From NCBI GenBank assembly GCA_031394045.1, contig JANMWN010000076.1, positions 1 to 27,715 of the forward strand: a stretch of 27,715 bases of DNA, read 5' to 3'. This DNA comes from JANYIP01 sp031394045 (lineage in GTDB: Bacteria > Actinomycetota > Actinomycetes > Prado026). Shown here in pieces: positions 16,401 through 25,026 of this stretch. The position numbers and the translations under genes are program-made. Below the pieces are notes generated by a model. That model searched no databases. It was given only the letters and a program-made list of their open reading frames with translations, and had not been told where the DNA came from. Numbering within the stretch: position 1 is the first letter of the stretch; each line of letters starts with the position of its first letter.

Positions 16401-17183
16401 TCAGGGGGAAACCCGGCCGCCGGCCTCGAACGCGGCGTGGGTGATCGGCATCAGCTCGGCCCACCGCGCCTCCATCACCTCAGCCACCATCTCGATCTCC
16501 CGCTGCGGGTAGGACGGGAAGTGCGACCCCTCGCGCTTGGTACGCAGCGACAGGAAGTTCATCAGGGAACGCGCGTTCATGGTGACGTACATGGACGAGT
16601 ACGTCGCTACGGGCAGCACCCCCCTGGCGACCTCTCTTGCGACGCCGGCCTCGAGCATCGACAGGTACGCCTGGTAGGCCTGGGTGCACGACCGCTTGGT
16701 CTCGGACACCACGAGGTCGTGCTGCTCGCGGGTGCCCTCGAGGAAGACGTACGCCCCCGGCTTGCCCTCCTGCACCAGTCGGCGTTCGGGGCCGGGCACG
16801 TAGAACACCGGGTCGAGCTGGCGGTAGCGGCCGGACTCCTCGTTGTAGGACGCGATCCGGTGCCGCATGAACTCGCGGAAGACGAAGATCGGCGCCTCGA
16901 CGAAGAAGGTCATCGAGTTGTGCTCGAACGGGCTGCCGTGCCGATCCCGCATCAGGTAGCCGATCAGGCCCTTGGACCGGCTGGCGTCGGCGTCGACCGC
17001 CTCGAGCGAGGCCTCCCCCGCGGTAGAGACCCGCGCCGCGAAGACCACGTCGGAGTCGTGGGCGCTCGACTTCACCAGCTCGACGGTCATCTCGCTGCGG
17101 AACCGGATCGCGTCGGTGCTCGCAGGGCTGCCAGCGCTGCCAGGGCTGCCTGTCGCGTCCGATGGCGCAGATAGTGCTGACAC
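16401..17183 (-). CDS. thyX: Flavin-dependent thymidylate synthase
   Basis: 260 residues. The ThyX signature RHR-x7-S is present as RHRIASYNEES at 107-117, followed by GRYRQLDPVFYVPG. It makes dTMP from dUMP using methylene-tetrahydrofolate and FAD/NADPH, unrelated to ThyA. The start is GTG 17183, set by AGGAGGAG at 17190-17197 six nt upstream; a much longer reading frame upstream to 17414 is antisense to the acetyltransferase gene and is not real. The N-terminal 20 residues (GSPGSAGSPAS) are low complexity and not conserved. It is divergent from the acetyltransferase with only 61 nt between start codons. FAD for it would come from RibF at 25550-26536. Confidence 0.95.
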   Translation of the reverse strand: MSALSAPSDATGSPGSAGSPASTDAIRFRSEMTVELVKSSAHDSDVVFAARVSTAGEASLEAVDADASRSKGLIGYLMRDRHGSPFEHNSMTFFVEAPIFVFREFMRHRIASYNEESGRYRQLDPVFYVPGPERRLVQEGKPGAYVFLEGTREQHDLVVSETKRSCTQAYQAYLSMLEAGVAREVARGVLPVATYSSMYVTMNARSLMNFLSLRTKREGSHFPSYPQREIEMVAEVMEARWAELMPITHAAFEAGGRVSP

Positions 17184-17244
17184 GTCGTGCTCCTCCTGTG
17201 GCTGGCCTCGTGGGTTCGGGAGCCAGGCTAGTACGGTCGCAGCC
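17184..17244. promoter_or_regulatory. 61-nt divergent region between thyX and the acetyltransferase gene
   Basis: Both genes must start transcription from this short gap or from inside each other. A CTAGTAC motif at 17228-17234 gives TACTAG on the minus strand (a -10-like hexamer for thyX) and TAGTAC on the plus strand, 10 nt before the acetyltransferase ATG. The plus-strand gene has no clear Shine-Dalgarno and may be leaderless, as is common in actinomycetes. No good -35 is visible for either direction. Motif assignment is tentative. Confidence 0.35.
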
Positions 17245-17811
17245 ATGGCCGACATGAGCGTGCGCCCAGCCCGAGGCGACGACGCACCGGCGCTGGCGTC
17301 GCTGCAGGTCGCGGGCTGGCGGGTGACGTACACCGGTCGGCTCCCCGACGCCGCGCTCGACGACCTGGTCGGCCAGCAGGCGGCGTTCGCCGAGCAGTGG
17401 GTGGCCGCAGTCACCAGCCCGCCGTCGGGGCGGCACCGTGTTCTCGTCGCGTGCGCGGGGTCCGATGTGGTCGGCGGTGCCGCGCTCGGCCCGGCGCAGG
17501 ACGAGGACCAGGACCCGATCAGCTCCGGCGAGCTCTACACGTTCACCGTCGACACAGGACATCGCCGGCAGGGCCACGGCTCGCGGCTGCTGACCGCAGC
17601 CGTCGACTTCCTGCGCGGCGACGGCTTCACCACCGCCAACGTCTGGATCGACGCGACCGACGACGCGGGACGCGCGCTGTTCACCGACTCGGGCTGGGGG
17701 TCCGACGGCTCGCACCGCACGCTCGACCTCGACGGCGACGGGTCCGTCGTCGTCCAGCAGGTACGGCTGCACTGTTCCCTCACGGATGACCCCGCGCAGG
17801 ACCGACCATGA
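17245..17811 (+). CDS. GNAT-family N-acetyltransferase
   Basis: 188 residues with a complete GNAT fold pattern. MSVRPARGDDAPALASLQVAGWRVTY is the first beta strand and helix, GELYTFTVD is strand 4, and GHRRQGHGSRLL is the acetyl-CoA pyrophosphate loop (RxxGxG). FTDSGWG is the late conserved motif. Substrate is unknown. ATG 17245 is preferred; ATG 17254 is a near alternative. It leads the five-gene plus-strand block, and its stop overlaps the next start as ATGA. Confidence 0.9.
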   Translation: MADMSVRPARGDDAPALASLQVAGWRVTYTGRLPDAALDDLVGQQAAFAEQWVAAVTSPPSGRHRVLVACAGSDVVGGAALGPAQDEDQDPISSGELYTFTVDTGHRRQGHGSRLLTAAVDFLRGDGFTTANVWIDATDDAGRALFTDSGWGSDGSHRTLDLDGDGSVVVQQVRLHCSLTDDPAQDRP

Positions 17812-18482
17812 CGGCGCCGGCCTCGCACGCTTTCGAGGGCTTCCCGGACGCCGCCTTCGCGTTCTACGAGGGGCTCGTGGCCGACAACTCCAAGGCGTAC
17901 TGGACGCAGCACAAGCCCACGTACGACGCCTTCGTACGCCAGCCCATGCTCGACCTGCTCGGGGACCTCGAGGACGAGTTCGGCACCGGGCACGCGTTCC
18001 GCCCGCACCGCGACGTCCGGTTCAGCAAGGAGAAGACGCCGTACAAGGATCATCAGGGTGGCTTCGTCGAGGTCGGGGACGCTGTCGGCCTGTACGTGCA
18101 GATCTCCGCGGACGGGCTGCTCGTGGCCGGCGGGTGGTACTCGCCGCAGGGGCAGCAGATCCACCGCTACCGCGACGTCGTCGACGGGCCGTCCGGGGCC
18201 GAGCTCGAGCGGATCGTGGCCGCGACCAGGGCCGCGGGGATCGAGGTCGGCGGCGACCGGCTCGCCACGCGGCCGCGGGGTACCTCGCCCGACCACCCGC
18301 GCCTGGAGCTGCTGCGGCACCGCTCTGTCGTGGCCTCGCGGTCCTGGCCGCCGGAGCCCTGGATGCACACGCCCGAGGCCGAGAAGGTCGTCCGTGACAC
18401 CTGGCGGGAGGTGTCACCCCTGGTCGAGTGGCTGGCCGCGTCCGTGGGGCCCGGCGCCGACCCCGGGGAACGCCGCCGGTGA
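17808..18482 (+). CDS. DUF2461 family protein
   Basis: 224 residues matching the DUF2461/TIGR02453 family: FEGFPDAAFAFYEGLVADNSKAYW near the N-terminus, FRPHRDVRFSKEKTPYKDHQGG in the middle and GGWYSPQGQQIHRYR after it. No biochemical function is established for this family, to my knowledge. It looks soluble, with no signal peptide or membrane segment. Start ATG overlaps the acetyltransferase stop (ATGA) and its own stop overlaps the azlC GTG (GTGA), so it is translationally coupled on both sides. Confidence 0.9.
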   Translation: MTAPASHAFEGFPDAAFAFYEGLVADNSKAYWTQHKPTYDAFVRQPMLDLLGDLEDEFGTGHAFRPHRDVRFSKEKTPYKDHQGGFVEVGDAVGLYVQISADGLLVAGGWYSPQGQQIHRYRDVVDGPSGAELERIVAATRAAGIEVGGDRLATRPRGTSPDHPRLELLRHRSVVASRSWPPEPWMHTPEAEKVVRDTWREVSPLVEWLAASVGPGADPGERRR

Positions 18483-19234
18483 GCCTGCCCCTGCCTCCGC
18501 TGCCTCCCCTTCCGTGGGCCGACCGACGACGCGTGGTGCTGCGCAACTCCCTGGGCGTCGGGATCGCGGTCGGCACCTACGGAGTCTCGTTCGGCGCGCT
18601 GGCCACGACGTCGGGACTGTCGGTCGCCCAGACCTGCGCCCTGTCCGTCCTCGCGTTCACCGGGGGCTCGCAGTTCGCCCTCGTCGGCGTGCTGGCCGCC
18701 GGCGGGTCCGCGCTGTCCGGCACGCTGACCGCGCTGCTGCTCGGCTCGCGCAACACGCTGTACGGGTTGCGGCTGGCTCCGTTGCTGGGGGCGCACGGCA
18801 TCAGGCGGGCCGTCGCCGCCCAGCTCGTGATCGACGAGAGCACCGCGATGGCCATCGGCCAGGACGACGAGGAGTCGGCTCGGCTCGCGTTCTGGTCGAC
18901 GGGGCTGGCCGTCTTCATCTTGTGGAACATCGCCACTGCAGTGGGTGCGCTCGGTGCCACCGCCCTTGGTGACCCCAAGAAGCTGGGGCTGGACGCCGCC
19001 GTCGGCGCAGCCTTCCTCGGCCTGCTCTGGCCGCGGCTCAAGGGCCGCGTCCCATGGCTGACCGCACTGGTCGCCGCAGCGGTCGCACTGGCGCTGACCC
19101 CGGTCCTGGCGGCCGGCGTACCCGTCCTGGTCGCGGGTGTCGTCGCCGTCGCGGTGCTCTTCCGCAGCGCGTCGTCGGCCGAGGCAGGCGAGATCGTCGA
19201 GCCCGACGAACCCACCCCCGGGAGCCCGGCGTGA
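18479..19234 (+). CDS. azlC: AzlC family branched-chain amino acid export permease subunit
   Basis: 251 residues, highly hydrophobic. The family pattern is clear: RNSLGVGIAVGTYGVSFGALA at the first helix, then LSVLAFTGGSQFA, LLLGSRNTLYGLRLAP and VIDESTAMA. AzlC with AzlD forms a two-protein exporter of branched-chain amino acids and toxic analogues in Bacillus and of branched-chain amino acids plus methionine (BrnFE) in Corynebacterium. The start is GTG 18479 overlapping the DUF2461 stop; the first residues are a proline/leucine run. The C-terminal tail is acidic. No Lrp-type regulator is adjacent, unlike brnFE. Confidence 0.93.
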   Translation: MSLPLPPLPPLPWADRRRVVLRNSLGVGIAVGTYGVSFGALATTSGLSVAQTCALSVLAFTGGSQFALVGVLAAGGSALSGTLTALLLGSRNTLYGLRLAPLLGAHGIRRAVAAQLVIDESTAMAIGQDDEESARLAFWSTGLAVFILWNIATAVGALGATALGDPKKLGLDAAVGAAFLGLLWPRLKGRVPWLTALVAAAVALALTPVLAAGVPVLVAGVVAVAVLFRSASSAEAGEIVEPDEPTPGSPA

Positions 19235-19533
19235 TCTGGGCGGCGGTGCTGGCGACGTCGGTCGGGTGCTACCTGCTCAAGCTCGCCGGCCTGTCGGTCC
19301 CTGCGCGGGTGCTGGCATCCGCTCGGGTGCGAACCGCCGCGCTGCTGCTGCCGATCGCACTCCTGGCCGCGCTGACAGCGGTGCAGACCTTCGGGCACGG
19401 GCAGAGCCTGGCCCTCGACGCGCGCGCGGCAGGTCTAGCCTTCGCGGTGGTGGCGCTCCTGCTCCGCGCACCGTTCCTGGCCGTCGTGGTCGGCGCGGCC
19501 GCCGTCGCTGCCGCCCTGCGCGCGCTCGGCTGA
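19231..19533 (+). CDS. azlD: AzlD family branched-chain amino acid export subunit
   Basis: 100 residues, almost entirely hydrophobic with about four membrane segments. The start is VIWAAVLATSVGCYLLKLAG and the middle contains ARVRTAALLLPIALLAALTAVQTF. This size and placement directly after azlC define AzlD, the small partner subunit. Start GTG 19231 overlaps the azlC stop (GTGA) with ggag at 19221-19224 upstream. A longer in-frame extension upstream is only antisense or overlapping azlC sequence. Confidence 0.91.
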   Translation: MIWAAVLATSVGCYLLKLAGLSVPARVLASARVRTAALLLPIALLAALTAVQTFGHGQSLALDARAAGLAFAVVALLLRAPFLAVVVGAAAVAAALRALG

Positions 19534-19564
19534 CCTCGAAGCTGACCGGGAAGGAGACGACGCC

Positions 19565-20143
19565 GTGACGGACAAGCCCCCGCCGAAGTACCGCTTCTGG
19601 CCTGAGCGTGCACCCGGGCCGGTCGACGACGCGTACGTCCAGGCCCGGTGGATGCGCCCGTACCGCCCGGGGATCATCCGCGTCGCGACCACCGTGCTGC
19701 TGATCGCCGTGCTGGGCCTGGTCACCGAGGTGTCCTTGCTGACCACGTTCCATGCCCCGGACGGGGCCACGCTGGTGATCCGCATCGTGGTGACGCTCGC
19801 GCTGCTCGTCTCGCTGACCCTTGTCTTCAGCCGTTGCTACCTCAGCGGCGTCTGGGTCACCGACCAGGGGGTCCGGGTGCTCCGGCCGCTGTCCACCCGG
19901 GTGTGGACCTGGCAGCAGATCACCGACGTGCGTTCGGTCCAGGGGCCGATCCGGCTGCTGGGCTCGCCGCTCGGCGTACCCGGCCGTGGGGTCGTCCTGG
20001 TCCTGGCCGACGGCACAGACATCAGCACGCCGCTGAGCGACCGCTCCCCCGACTTCCTCGGCCGCCCAGAGGCGTACGACATCGCCGCCGACGCCATCGA
20101 GGGCTGGTTCGAGCTCGCCACTCGCCGCCGGGCGGCCGGCTAG
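19565..20143 (+). CDS. PH-domain membrane protein
   Basis: 192 residues. Two transmembrane helices lie at about 37-56 (GIIRVATTVLLIAVLGLVTE) and 69-88. A bacterial PH-like domain follows (CYLSGVWVTDQGVRVLRPLS, then TRVWTWQQITDVRSV). Such proteins are common in actinomycetes near house-keeping genes; function is unknown. GTG 19565 has AAGGAG at 19551-19556. It follows azlD by 31 nt and is probably the last gene of this operon. Its TAG stop overlaps the opposing DUF309 stop in the palindrome CTAG, so the two operons converge with no intergenic terminator. Confidence 0.87.
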   Translation: MTDKPPPKYRFWPERAPGPVDDAYVQARWMRPYRPGIIRVATTVLLIAVLGLVTEVSLLTTFHAPDGATLVIRIVVTLALLVSLTLVFSRCYLSGVWVTDQGVRVLRPLSTRVWTWQQITDVRSVQGPIRLLGSPLGVPGRGVVLVLADGTDISTPLSDRSPDFLGRPEAYDIAADAIEGWFELATRRRAAG

Positions 20144-20556
20144 GCCTTGGCGTCCACGCAGCGCCGGACGTCAGCGAGGTCGAGGCCGTAGGTCGGGCCA
20201 CCGGTGGCGGCGTACTCGTCCACCCGGGCCAAGCCGCGCTCGACCAACCGCTTCGCGCCGACCGCGTTGCCGCGAGCCGCGTGGGTGAGGCCCACACAGA
20301 TCTGAGCGAGCCCCTGCCAGAGCAGCCGCTCGGCCGGGGGGCCCGCCTTCCAGCGCGCCTCGAGGACCTCGTGCGCGGAGAACGGCCGACCCTGCGCCAC
20401 GAGGCGTCGTGCCTCGGCGAGCGTGTCGGCAGGAGGGAGGGCGGCCTCGGGCACCGGGACGACGCCTGCGGCACCGTAGGCCAGCGGCCGTCCGAGAGCG
20501 TCCCGCGGCCGCGCCTGCCTGGCCCGTCCGGCCTCGTCCCGGTCCCGCTCGGTCAT
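20140..20556 (-). CDS. DUF309 domain protein
   Basis: 138 residues. The core GRPFSAHEVLEARWKAGPPAERLLWQGLAQICVGLTHAARGN is the DUF309 signature (conserved HEVLE...W and QGL..lavgltH). The family is small, helical and of unknown function; the His/Glu pairs are conserved. The start is ATG 20556, 16 nt after the dapB stop, so it probably ends the dapB transcript. Its stop codon overlaps that of the PH-domain gene from the other strand. Confidence 0.88.
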   Translation of the reverse strand: MTERDRDEAGRARQARPRDALGRPLAYGAAGVVPVPEAALPPADTLAEARRLVAQGRPFSAHEVLEARWKAGPPAERLLWQGLAQICVGLTHAARGNAVGAKRLVERGLARVDEYAATGGPTYGLDLADVRRCVDAKA

Positions 20557-20572
20557 CGGCCGGTGCCAGCAG

Positions 20573-21340
20573 CTAGTCGAGCGCGAGGAACGGTTCGAGC
20601 CCGACGGTCAGCCCCGGGCGGGCGCTGATGCCGCGTACGGCGAGGAGCACACCGGGCATGAACGAGGAGCGGTCCAGCGAGTCGTGCCGCAACGTCAGGG
20701 TCTCGCCCGGACCACCGAACAGCACCTCCTCGTGCGCCACCAGACCACGCAGCCGTACGGAGTGGACGGAGATGCCGTCGATGTCGGCGCCGCGCGCCCC
20801 CTCGAGCCCGGTCGACGTTGCGTCGGGCACCGCCGCCATCCCGGCCGCCCGCCGCGCCGCCGCGATCGCGTGCGCCGTGTGGGTGGCCGTACCGGAGGGC
20901 GCGTCCAGCTTGTCGGGGTGGTGCAGCTCGATCACCTCGACCGACTCGTAGAAGCGCGCCGCCTGCACGGCGAAGCGCATCAGCAGCACCGCGCCCAGGG
21001 CGAAGTTGGGGGCCACGAGCACGCCGACCGAAGGCGCCGGGCCGAGCATCGCGCGTACGGCATCGAGGCGGGCCGCGTCGAAGCCGGTGGTGCCCACTAC
21101 GCAGTGGACGCCGGCCCCGATCAGCGCCCCGAGGTTGGCCAGCACAGCGTCCGGCCGGGTGAAGTCCACGGCCACCTCGGCGCCGGCCGAGACCAACGCC
21201 GCGACCGGGTCGGCCGGGTCACCCTCGGCGCCGAGGTCGACAGCGGCCACGAGGTCGAGGTCGACAGCGGCTGACACAGCGCGGCAGACCTCGGCCCCCA
21301 TCCGCCCCCGAGCACCCAGGACCCCGACCCGCAGCGCCAT
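20573..21340 (-). CDS. dapB: 4-hydroxy-tetrahydrodipicolinate reductase
   Basis: 255 residues, reduces the DapA product to tetrahydrodipicolinate with NAD(P)H. The N-terminal nucleotide-binding loop is VLGARGRMG (7-15), GTTGF is at 83-87 and the catalytic motif ELHHPDKLDAPSGTA gives His140/His141 and Lys144. The ATG shares one base with the stop of the M16 peptidase gene (TGATG), so the two are translationally coupled. Length is normal for the family (about 245-270). Confidence 0.96.
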   Translation of the reverse strand: MALRVGVLGARGRMGAEVCRAVSAAVDLDLVAAVDLGAEGDPADPVAALVSAGAEVAVDFTRPDAVLANLGALIGAGVHCVVGTTGFDAARLDAVRAMLGPAPSVGVLVAPNFALGAVLLMRFAVQAARFYESVEVIELHHPDKLDAPSGTATHTAHAIAAARRAAGMAAVPDATSTGLEGARGADIDGISVHSVRLRGLVAHEEVLFGGPGETLTLRHDSLDRSSFMPGVLLAVRGISARPGLTVGLEPFLALD

Positions 21341-22665
21341 CAGGCCACCGCCGCCGAGAAGTCCCGGTCATCGTCGAACGGGCCGATCATCGCCAGCGTG
21401 GGCGGAACCGCCAGCACCTGCGCAGCCACCGCACGTACGTCGTCGAGGGTCACGGCGTCGATCCGGGCCAGGATCGAGCTGACGCCGAGCAGCTCGCCGT
21501 AGACCAGCTCACTCTTGCCGATCCGGCTCATCCGCGAACCGGTGTCCTCGAGCCCGAGCACCAGCGAGCCGCGCAGCTGACCGCGCCCGCGAGTCAGCTC
21601 CTCGGGCGTGATGCCGCCGTCGACGACCTTCGCGAGCTCGCCTCGGCACAGGGCCAGGACCTGGTCCACCTTGTCCGGCTGGCAGCCGGCATAGATGCCG
21701 AACAGACCGCTGTCGGCGTACTGCGCGTTGTACGAGTACACGGAGTAGGCCAGGCCACGCTTCTCGCGGACCTCCTGGAACAGCCGGCTCGACATGCCGC
21801 CGCCCAGCACCGCGTTGAGCACACCCAGGGCGAACCGCCGGTCGTCCACGCGGGAGACCCCCGGCGTGCCGAGGACGAAGTTGGCCTGCTCGGTGGATCG
21901 CCGCTCGACGTGGACGCCCGGTCGGGCCAGCCGAGGCTGGCCACCGATGCGGGGCGAAGTGGGGACGACGGACCGGTCGGCCAGGGCCCCGGCCGCGCCG
22001 AAGGCCTTGCGTACCAGCCGCACGACCTCGGTGTGGTCGAGGTTGCCTGCGGCCGAGACCACCATGTTCTCGGGCCGGTAGTGGCGCCGGTAGTACCCGT
22101 TGATCGTGGTGCGGGACAGCTCCGCGATCGAGCCGGAGGTCCCGAGGATCGGCCGGCCGAGCGGGGTGTCGCCGAAGATCGCCTGGGCGAACGAGTCGTG
22201 CACCAAGTCGGACGGGTCGTCGTCACTCATCGCGATCTCTTCGAGGATCACGCCGCGCTCGTTGTCGACGTCGGAGGCCAGCACAACCGCCGAGGTGATC
22301 ATGTCGGACACGACGTCGACCGCCACCGGCAGGTCCGCGTCGAGCACCCGCGCGTAGAAGCAGGTGTACTCCTTGGCGGTGAAAGCGTTCATCTCGCCGC
22401 CGAGCGCGTCGATCGTCGACGAGATCTCGAGCGCGCTGCGCCGCCCGGTGCCCTTGAACAGCAGGTGCTCGAGGTAGTGCGAGCAGCCGGCCTGGCGGAC
22501 GGACTCGTCCCGCGAGCCCACCCCGACCCACACCCCGAACGTCACCGAACGTACGGAGGGTACGGCCTCGGTGACGACCCGAAGGCCGCCGGGGAGCACG
22601 GTGCGACGCACCAGCCCCCCGTCGGCCTCCTTGAGCAGCGTCCGGGTGCTCCCCGGCCGCTGCAC
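21340..22665 (-). CDS. M16 family zinc metallopeptidase (processing-peptidase-like)
   Basis: About 441 residues. The inverted zinc motif HxxEH is HYLEH at 63-67, with the third ligand Glu in VILEEI at about 142-143. The second half-domain has the usual REKRGLAYSVYSYNAQYADSG. It is related to mitochondrial processing peptidase beta and to pitrilysin-type proteases; substrate is unknown. Position directly after pnp and before dapB is conserved in actinomycetes. Start is uncertain: GTG 22665 is preferred, with TTG 22686 as alternative. Neither has a clear Shine-Dalgarno, so translation may depend on pnp, which ends 22 nt upstream. Confidence 0.93.
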   Translation of the reverse strand: MQRPGSTRTLLKEADGGLVRRTVLPGGLRVVTEAVPSVRSVTFGVWVGVGSRDESVRQAGCSHYLEHLLFKGTGRRSALEISSTIDALGGEMNAFTAKEYTCFYARVLDADLPVAVDVVSDMITSAVVLASDVDNERGVILEEIAMSDDDPSDLVHDSFAQAIFGDTPLGRPILGTSGSIAELSRTTINGYYRRHYRPENMVVSAAGNLDHTEVVRLVRKAFGAAGALADRSVVPTSPRIGGQPRLARPGVHVERRSTEQANFVLGTPGVSRVDDRRFALGVLNAVLGGGMSSRLFQEVREKRGLAYSVYSYNAQYADSGLFGIYAGCQPDKVDQVLALCRGELAKVVDGGITPEELTRGRGQLRGSLVLGLEDTGSRMSRIGKSELVYGELLGVSSILARIDAVTLDDVRAVAAQVLAVPPTLAMIGPFDDDRDFSAAVA

Positions 22666-22687
22666 GGTGCTGCGGTGGTCGGCCAAC

Positions 22688-24970
22688 TCAGGCGTCGGCT
22701 GAGACGTCGTCGGTGGCCAGCGAAACCGAATCTGCGGCGTCAGCAGGCGCGTCGGACGATGTCGACCCACCGGACTCACCCTCGATGACCGGGACCAGCG
22801 AGAGCTTGCCGCGCGGGTCGATCTCACCGATCTCGACCTGGACCTTGTCGCCGACCTTGACGACGTCCTCGACGTTCTCGACCCGGCGACCGCCGGCCAT
22901 CTTGCGCAGCTGCGAGATGTGCAGCAGGCCGTCACGGCCGGGCATGAGCGAGACGAACGCGCCGAAGGTCGTGGTCTTGACCACGGTGCCGAGGTAGCGC
23001 TCGCCCTTCTCGGGCATCTGCGGGTTGGCGATGGCGTTGATCATGGCCCGGGCGGCCTCGGCCTTGGGGCCGTCGGTAGCGCCGATGTAGATTGTGCCGT
23101 CGTCCTCGATGGAGATCTCGGCGCCGCTGTCGTCCTGGATCTGGTTGATCATCTTGCCCTTGGGGCCGATGATGGCGCCGATCTGGTCGACCGGGATCTT
23201 GATGGTGATGATCCGCGGGGCGTGCGGCGACATCTCGTCGGGTACGTCGATGGCCTCGCCCATGACCTCGAGGATCGCGAACCGCGCGTCCTTGGCCTGG
23301 GTGAGCGCCGCCGCCAGCACCGACGCCGGGATGCCGTCGAGCTTGGTGTCCAGCTGGAGCGCCGTGACGAACTGCTTGGTGCCGGCCACCTTGAAGTCCA
23401 TGTCGCCGAACGCGTCCTCGGCGCCGAGGATGTCGGTCAGTGCTACGTACTCAATCTTCGGCCCGTCCGCTGTCTCTACAACGTCGGAGATCAGACCCAT
23501 CGCGATGCCCGCGACCGGCGCCTTGAGCGGCACACCGGCGTTGAGCAGCGACATCGTGGACGCGCAGACCGATCCCATCGAGGTCGAGCCGTTGGAGCCG
23601 AGTGCCTCGGACACCTGCCGGATCGCGTAAGGGAACTCCTCGCGCTTGGGCAGGACGGGCATCAGCGCCCGCTCGGCGAGCGCGCCGTGGCCGATCTCGC
23701 GGCGCTTGGGCGAGCCCACGCGGCCGGTCTCACCGGTGGAGTACGGCGGGAAGTTGTAGTTGTGCATGTAGCGCTTGCGCGTCTCGGGCGCCAGCGTGTC
23801 GAGCTGCTGCTCCATCCGGAGCATGTTCAGCGTGGTGACACCGAGGATCTGCGTCTCGCCGCGCTCGAACAGCGCCGACCCGTGCACGCGGGGCAGGACC
23901 TGTACCTCGGCGGACAGCGGGCGGATGTCGCTGAGCCCGCGGCCATCGATGCGGATCTTGTCGCGCAGGACGCGCTGGCGGACCAGGTTCTTGGTCAGCG
24001 ACCGGTAGGCCGCCGAGATCTCCTTCTCGCGACCCTCGAACTTGGGGGCGACCCGCTCGACGGCGATGGCCTTGACCCGGTCGAGCTCGCTCTCGCGCTC
24101 CTGCTTGCCCGCGATGGTCAGCGCCTTGGCGAGCGGCTCGGCGACCTCGGACTCGACCGCGGCGTACACGTCGTCCTGGTAGTCGAGGTAGAGCGCGAAG
24201 TCGCCGGTCGGCTTGGAGACCGCCGTGGCGACCTCGGTCTGGGCGGCGCAGAGCACGCGGATGAACGCCTTGGAGGCCTCGAGGCCGGCGGCCACGATCT
24301 CCTCGGTGGGCGCGGTGGCACCGCCGGCGATCAGGTCGATCGTGTTCACGGTCGCCTCGGCCTCGACCATCATGATCGCGACGTCACCGTCGGCGACGAC
24401 GCGGCCGGCAACGACCATGTCGAAGACCGCGGACTCGAGCTGCTGGTGCGTCGGGAACGCGACCCACTGGCCCTCGATGAGCGCGACGCGGGTGGCGCCG
24501 ATCGGGCCGCTGAAGGGCAGCCCCGCGAGCATCGTGGACATCGACGCCGCGTTGATCGCGACGACGTCGTACAGGTCTTTGGGGTCCAGGGCCATCACCG
24601 TGACGACGACCTGGATCTCGTTGCGCAGGCCCTTGACGAACGAGGGGCGCAGCGGCCGGTCGATCAGCCGACAGGTGAGGATCGCGTCCTCGGACGGGCG
24701 TCCCTCGCGACGGAAGAACGAGCCGGGGATGCGACCCGCGGCGTACATCCGCTCCTCGACGTCGACCGTGAGGGGGAAGAAGTCGAGCTGGTCCTTCGGG
24801 TTCTTCGATGCGGTGGTGGCGGACAGCAGGGCCGTCTCGCCATCAAGCGTGACGTACGTCGAGCCAGCGGCCTGACGGGCCAGCCGCCCGGTCTCGAAGG
24901 TTATGGTGCGGGTGCCGAAGCGCCCGTTGTCGATGACCGCGTCTGCGGTGTGAATTGCGGGACCCTCCAC
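22688..24970 (-). CDS. pnp: Polyribonucleotide nucleotidyltransferase (PNPase)
   Basis: 760 residues. Two RNase PH-like cores are present (N-terminal with FFRREGRPSEDAILTCRLIDRPLRP; C-terminal with FPPYSTGETGRVGSPKRREIGHG and TSMGSVCASTMSLLNAGVP). A KH domain (IPVDQIGAIIGPKGKMINQI) and an S1 domain (GERYLGTVVKTTTFGAFVSLMPG) complete it. It degrades RNA 3' to 5' by phosphorolysis and, in actinomycetes, can add heteropolymeric tails. GTG 24970 has GAGGAGGG at 24977-24984, six nt upstream. An acidic Ala/Asp/Ser tail of about 25 residues ends the protein. It follows rpsO across a repeat-rich leader. Confidence 0.97.
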   Translation of the reverse strand: MEGPAIHTADAVIDNGRFGTRTITFETGRLARQAAGSTYVTLDGETALLSATTASKNPKDQLDFFPLTVDVEERMYAAGRIPGSFFRREGRPSEDAILTCRLIDRPLRPSFVKGLRNEIQVVVTVMALDPKDLYDVVAINAASMSTMLAGLPFSGPIGATRVALIEGQWVAFPTHQQLESAVFDMVVAGRVVADGDVAIMMVEAEATVNTIDLIAGGATAPTEEIVAAGLEASKAFIRVLCAAQTEVATAVSKPTGDFALYLDYQDDVYAAVESEVAEPLAKALTIAGKQERESELDRVKAIAVERVAPKFEGREKEISAAYRSLTKNLVRQRVLRDKIRIDGRGLSDIRPLSAEVQVLPRVHGSALFERGETQILGVTTLNMLRMEQQLDTLAPETRKRYMHNYNFPPYSTGETGRVGSPKRREIGHGALAERALMPVLPKREEFPYAIRQVSEALGSNGSTSMGSVCASTMSLLNAGVPLKAPVAGIAMGLISDVVETADGPKIEYVALTDILGAEDAFGDMDFKVAGTKQFVTALQLDTKLDGIPASVLAAALTQAKDARFAILEVMGEAIDVPDEMSPHAPRIITIKIPVDQIGAIIGPKGKMINQIQDDSGAEISIEDDGTIYIGATDGPKAEAARAMINAIANPQMPEKGERYLGTVVKTTTFGAFVSLMPGRDGLLHISQLRKMAGGRRVENVEDVVKVGDKVQVEIGEIDPRGKLSLVPVIEGESGGSTSSDAPADAADSVSLATDDVSADA

Positions 24971-25026
24971 GGGGTGCCCTCCTCTTTGTTTCTTTCCTGA
25001 GCCGCACGCGGATGTCGTGCTGGCTG

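Noticed and set aside
22919..25000. Plus-strand open frame of about 690 codons opposite pnp
   Set aside because: Antisense shadow of PNPase, whose KH, S1 and RNase PH motifs are complete.
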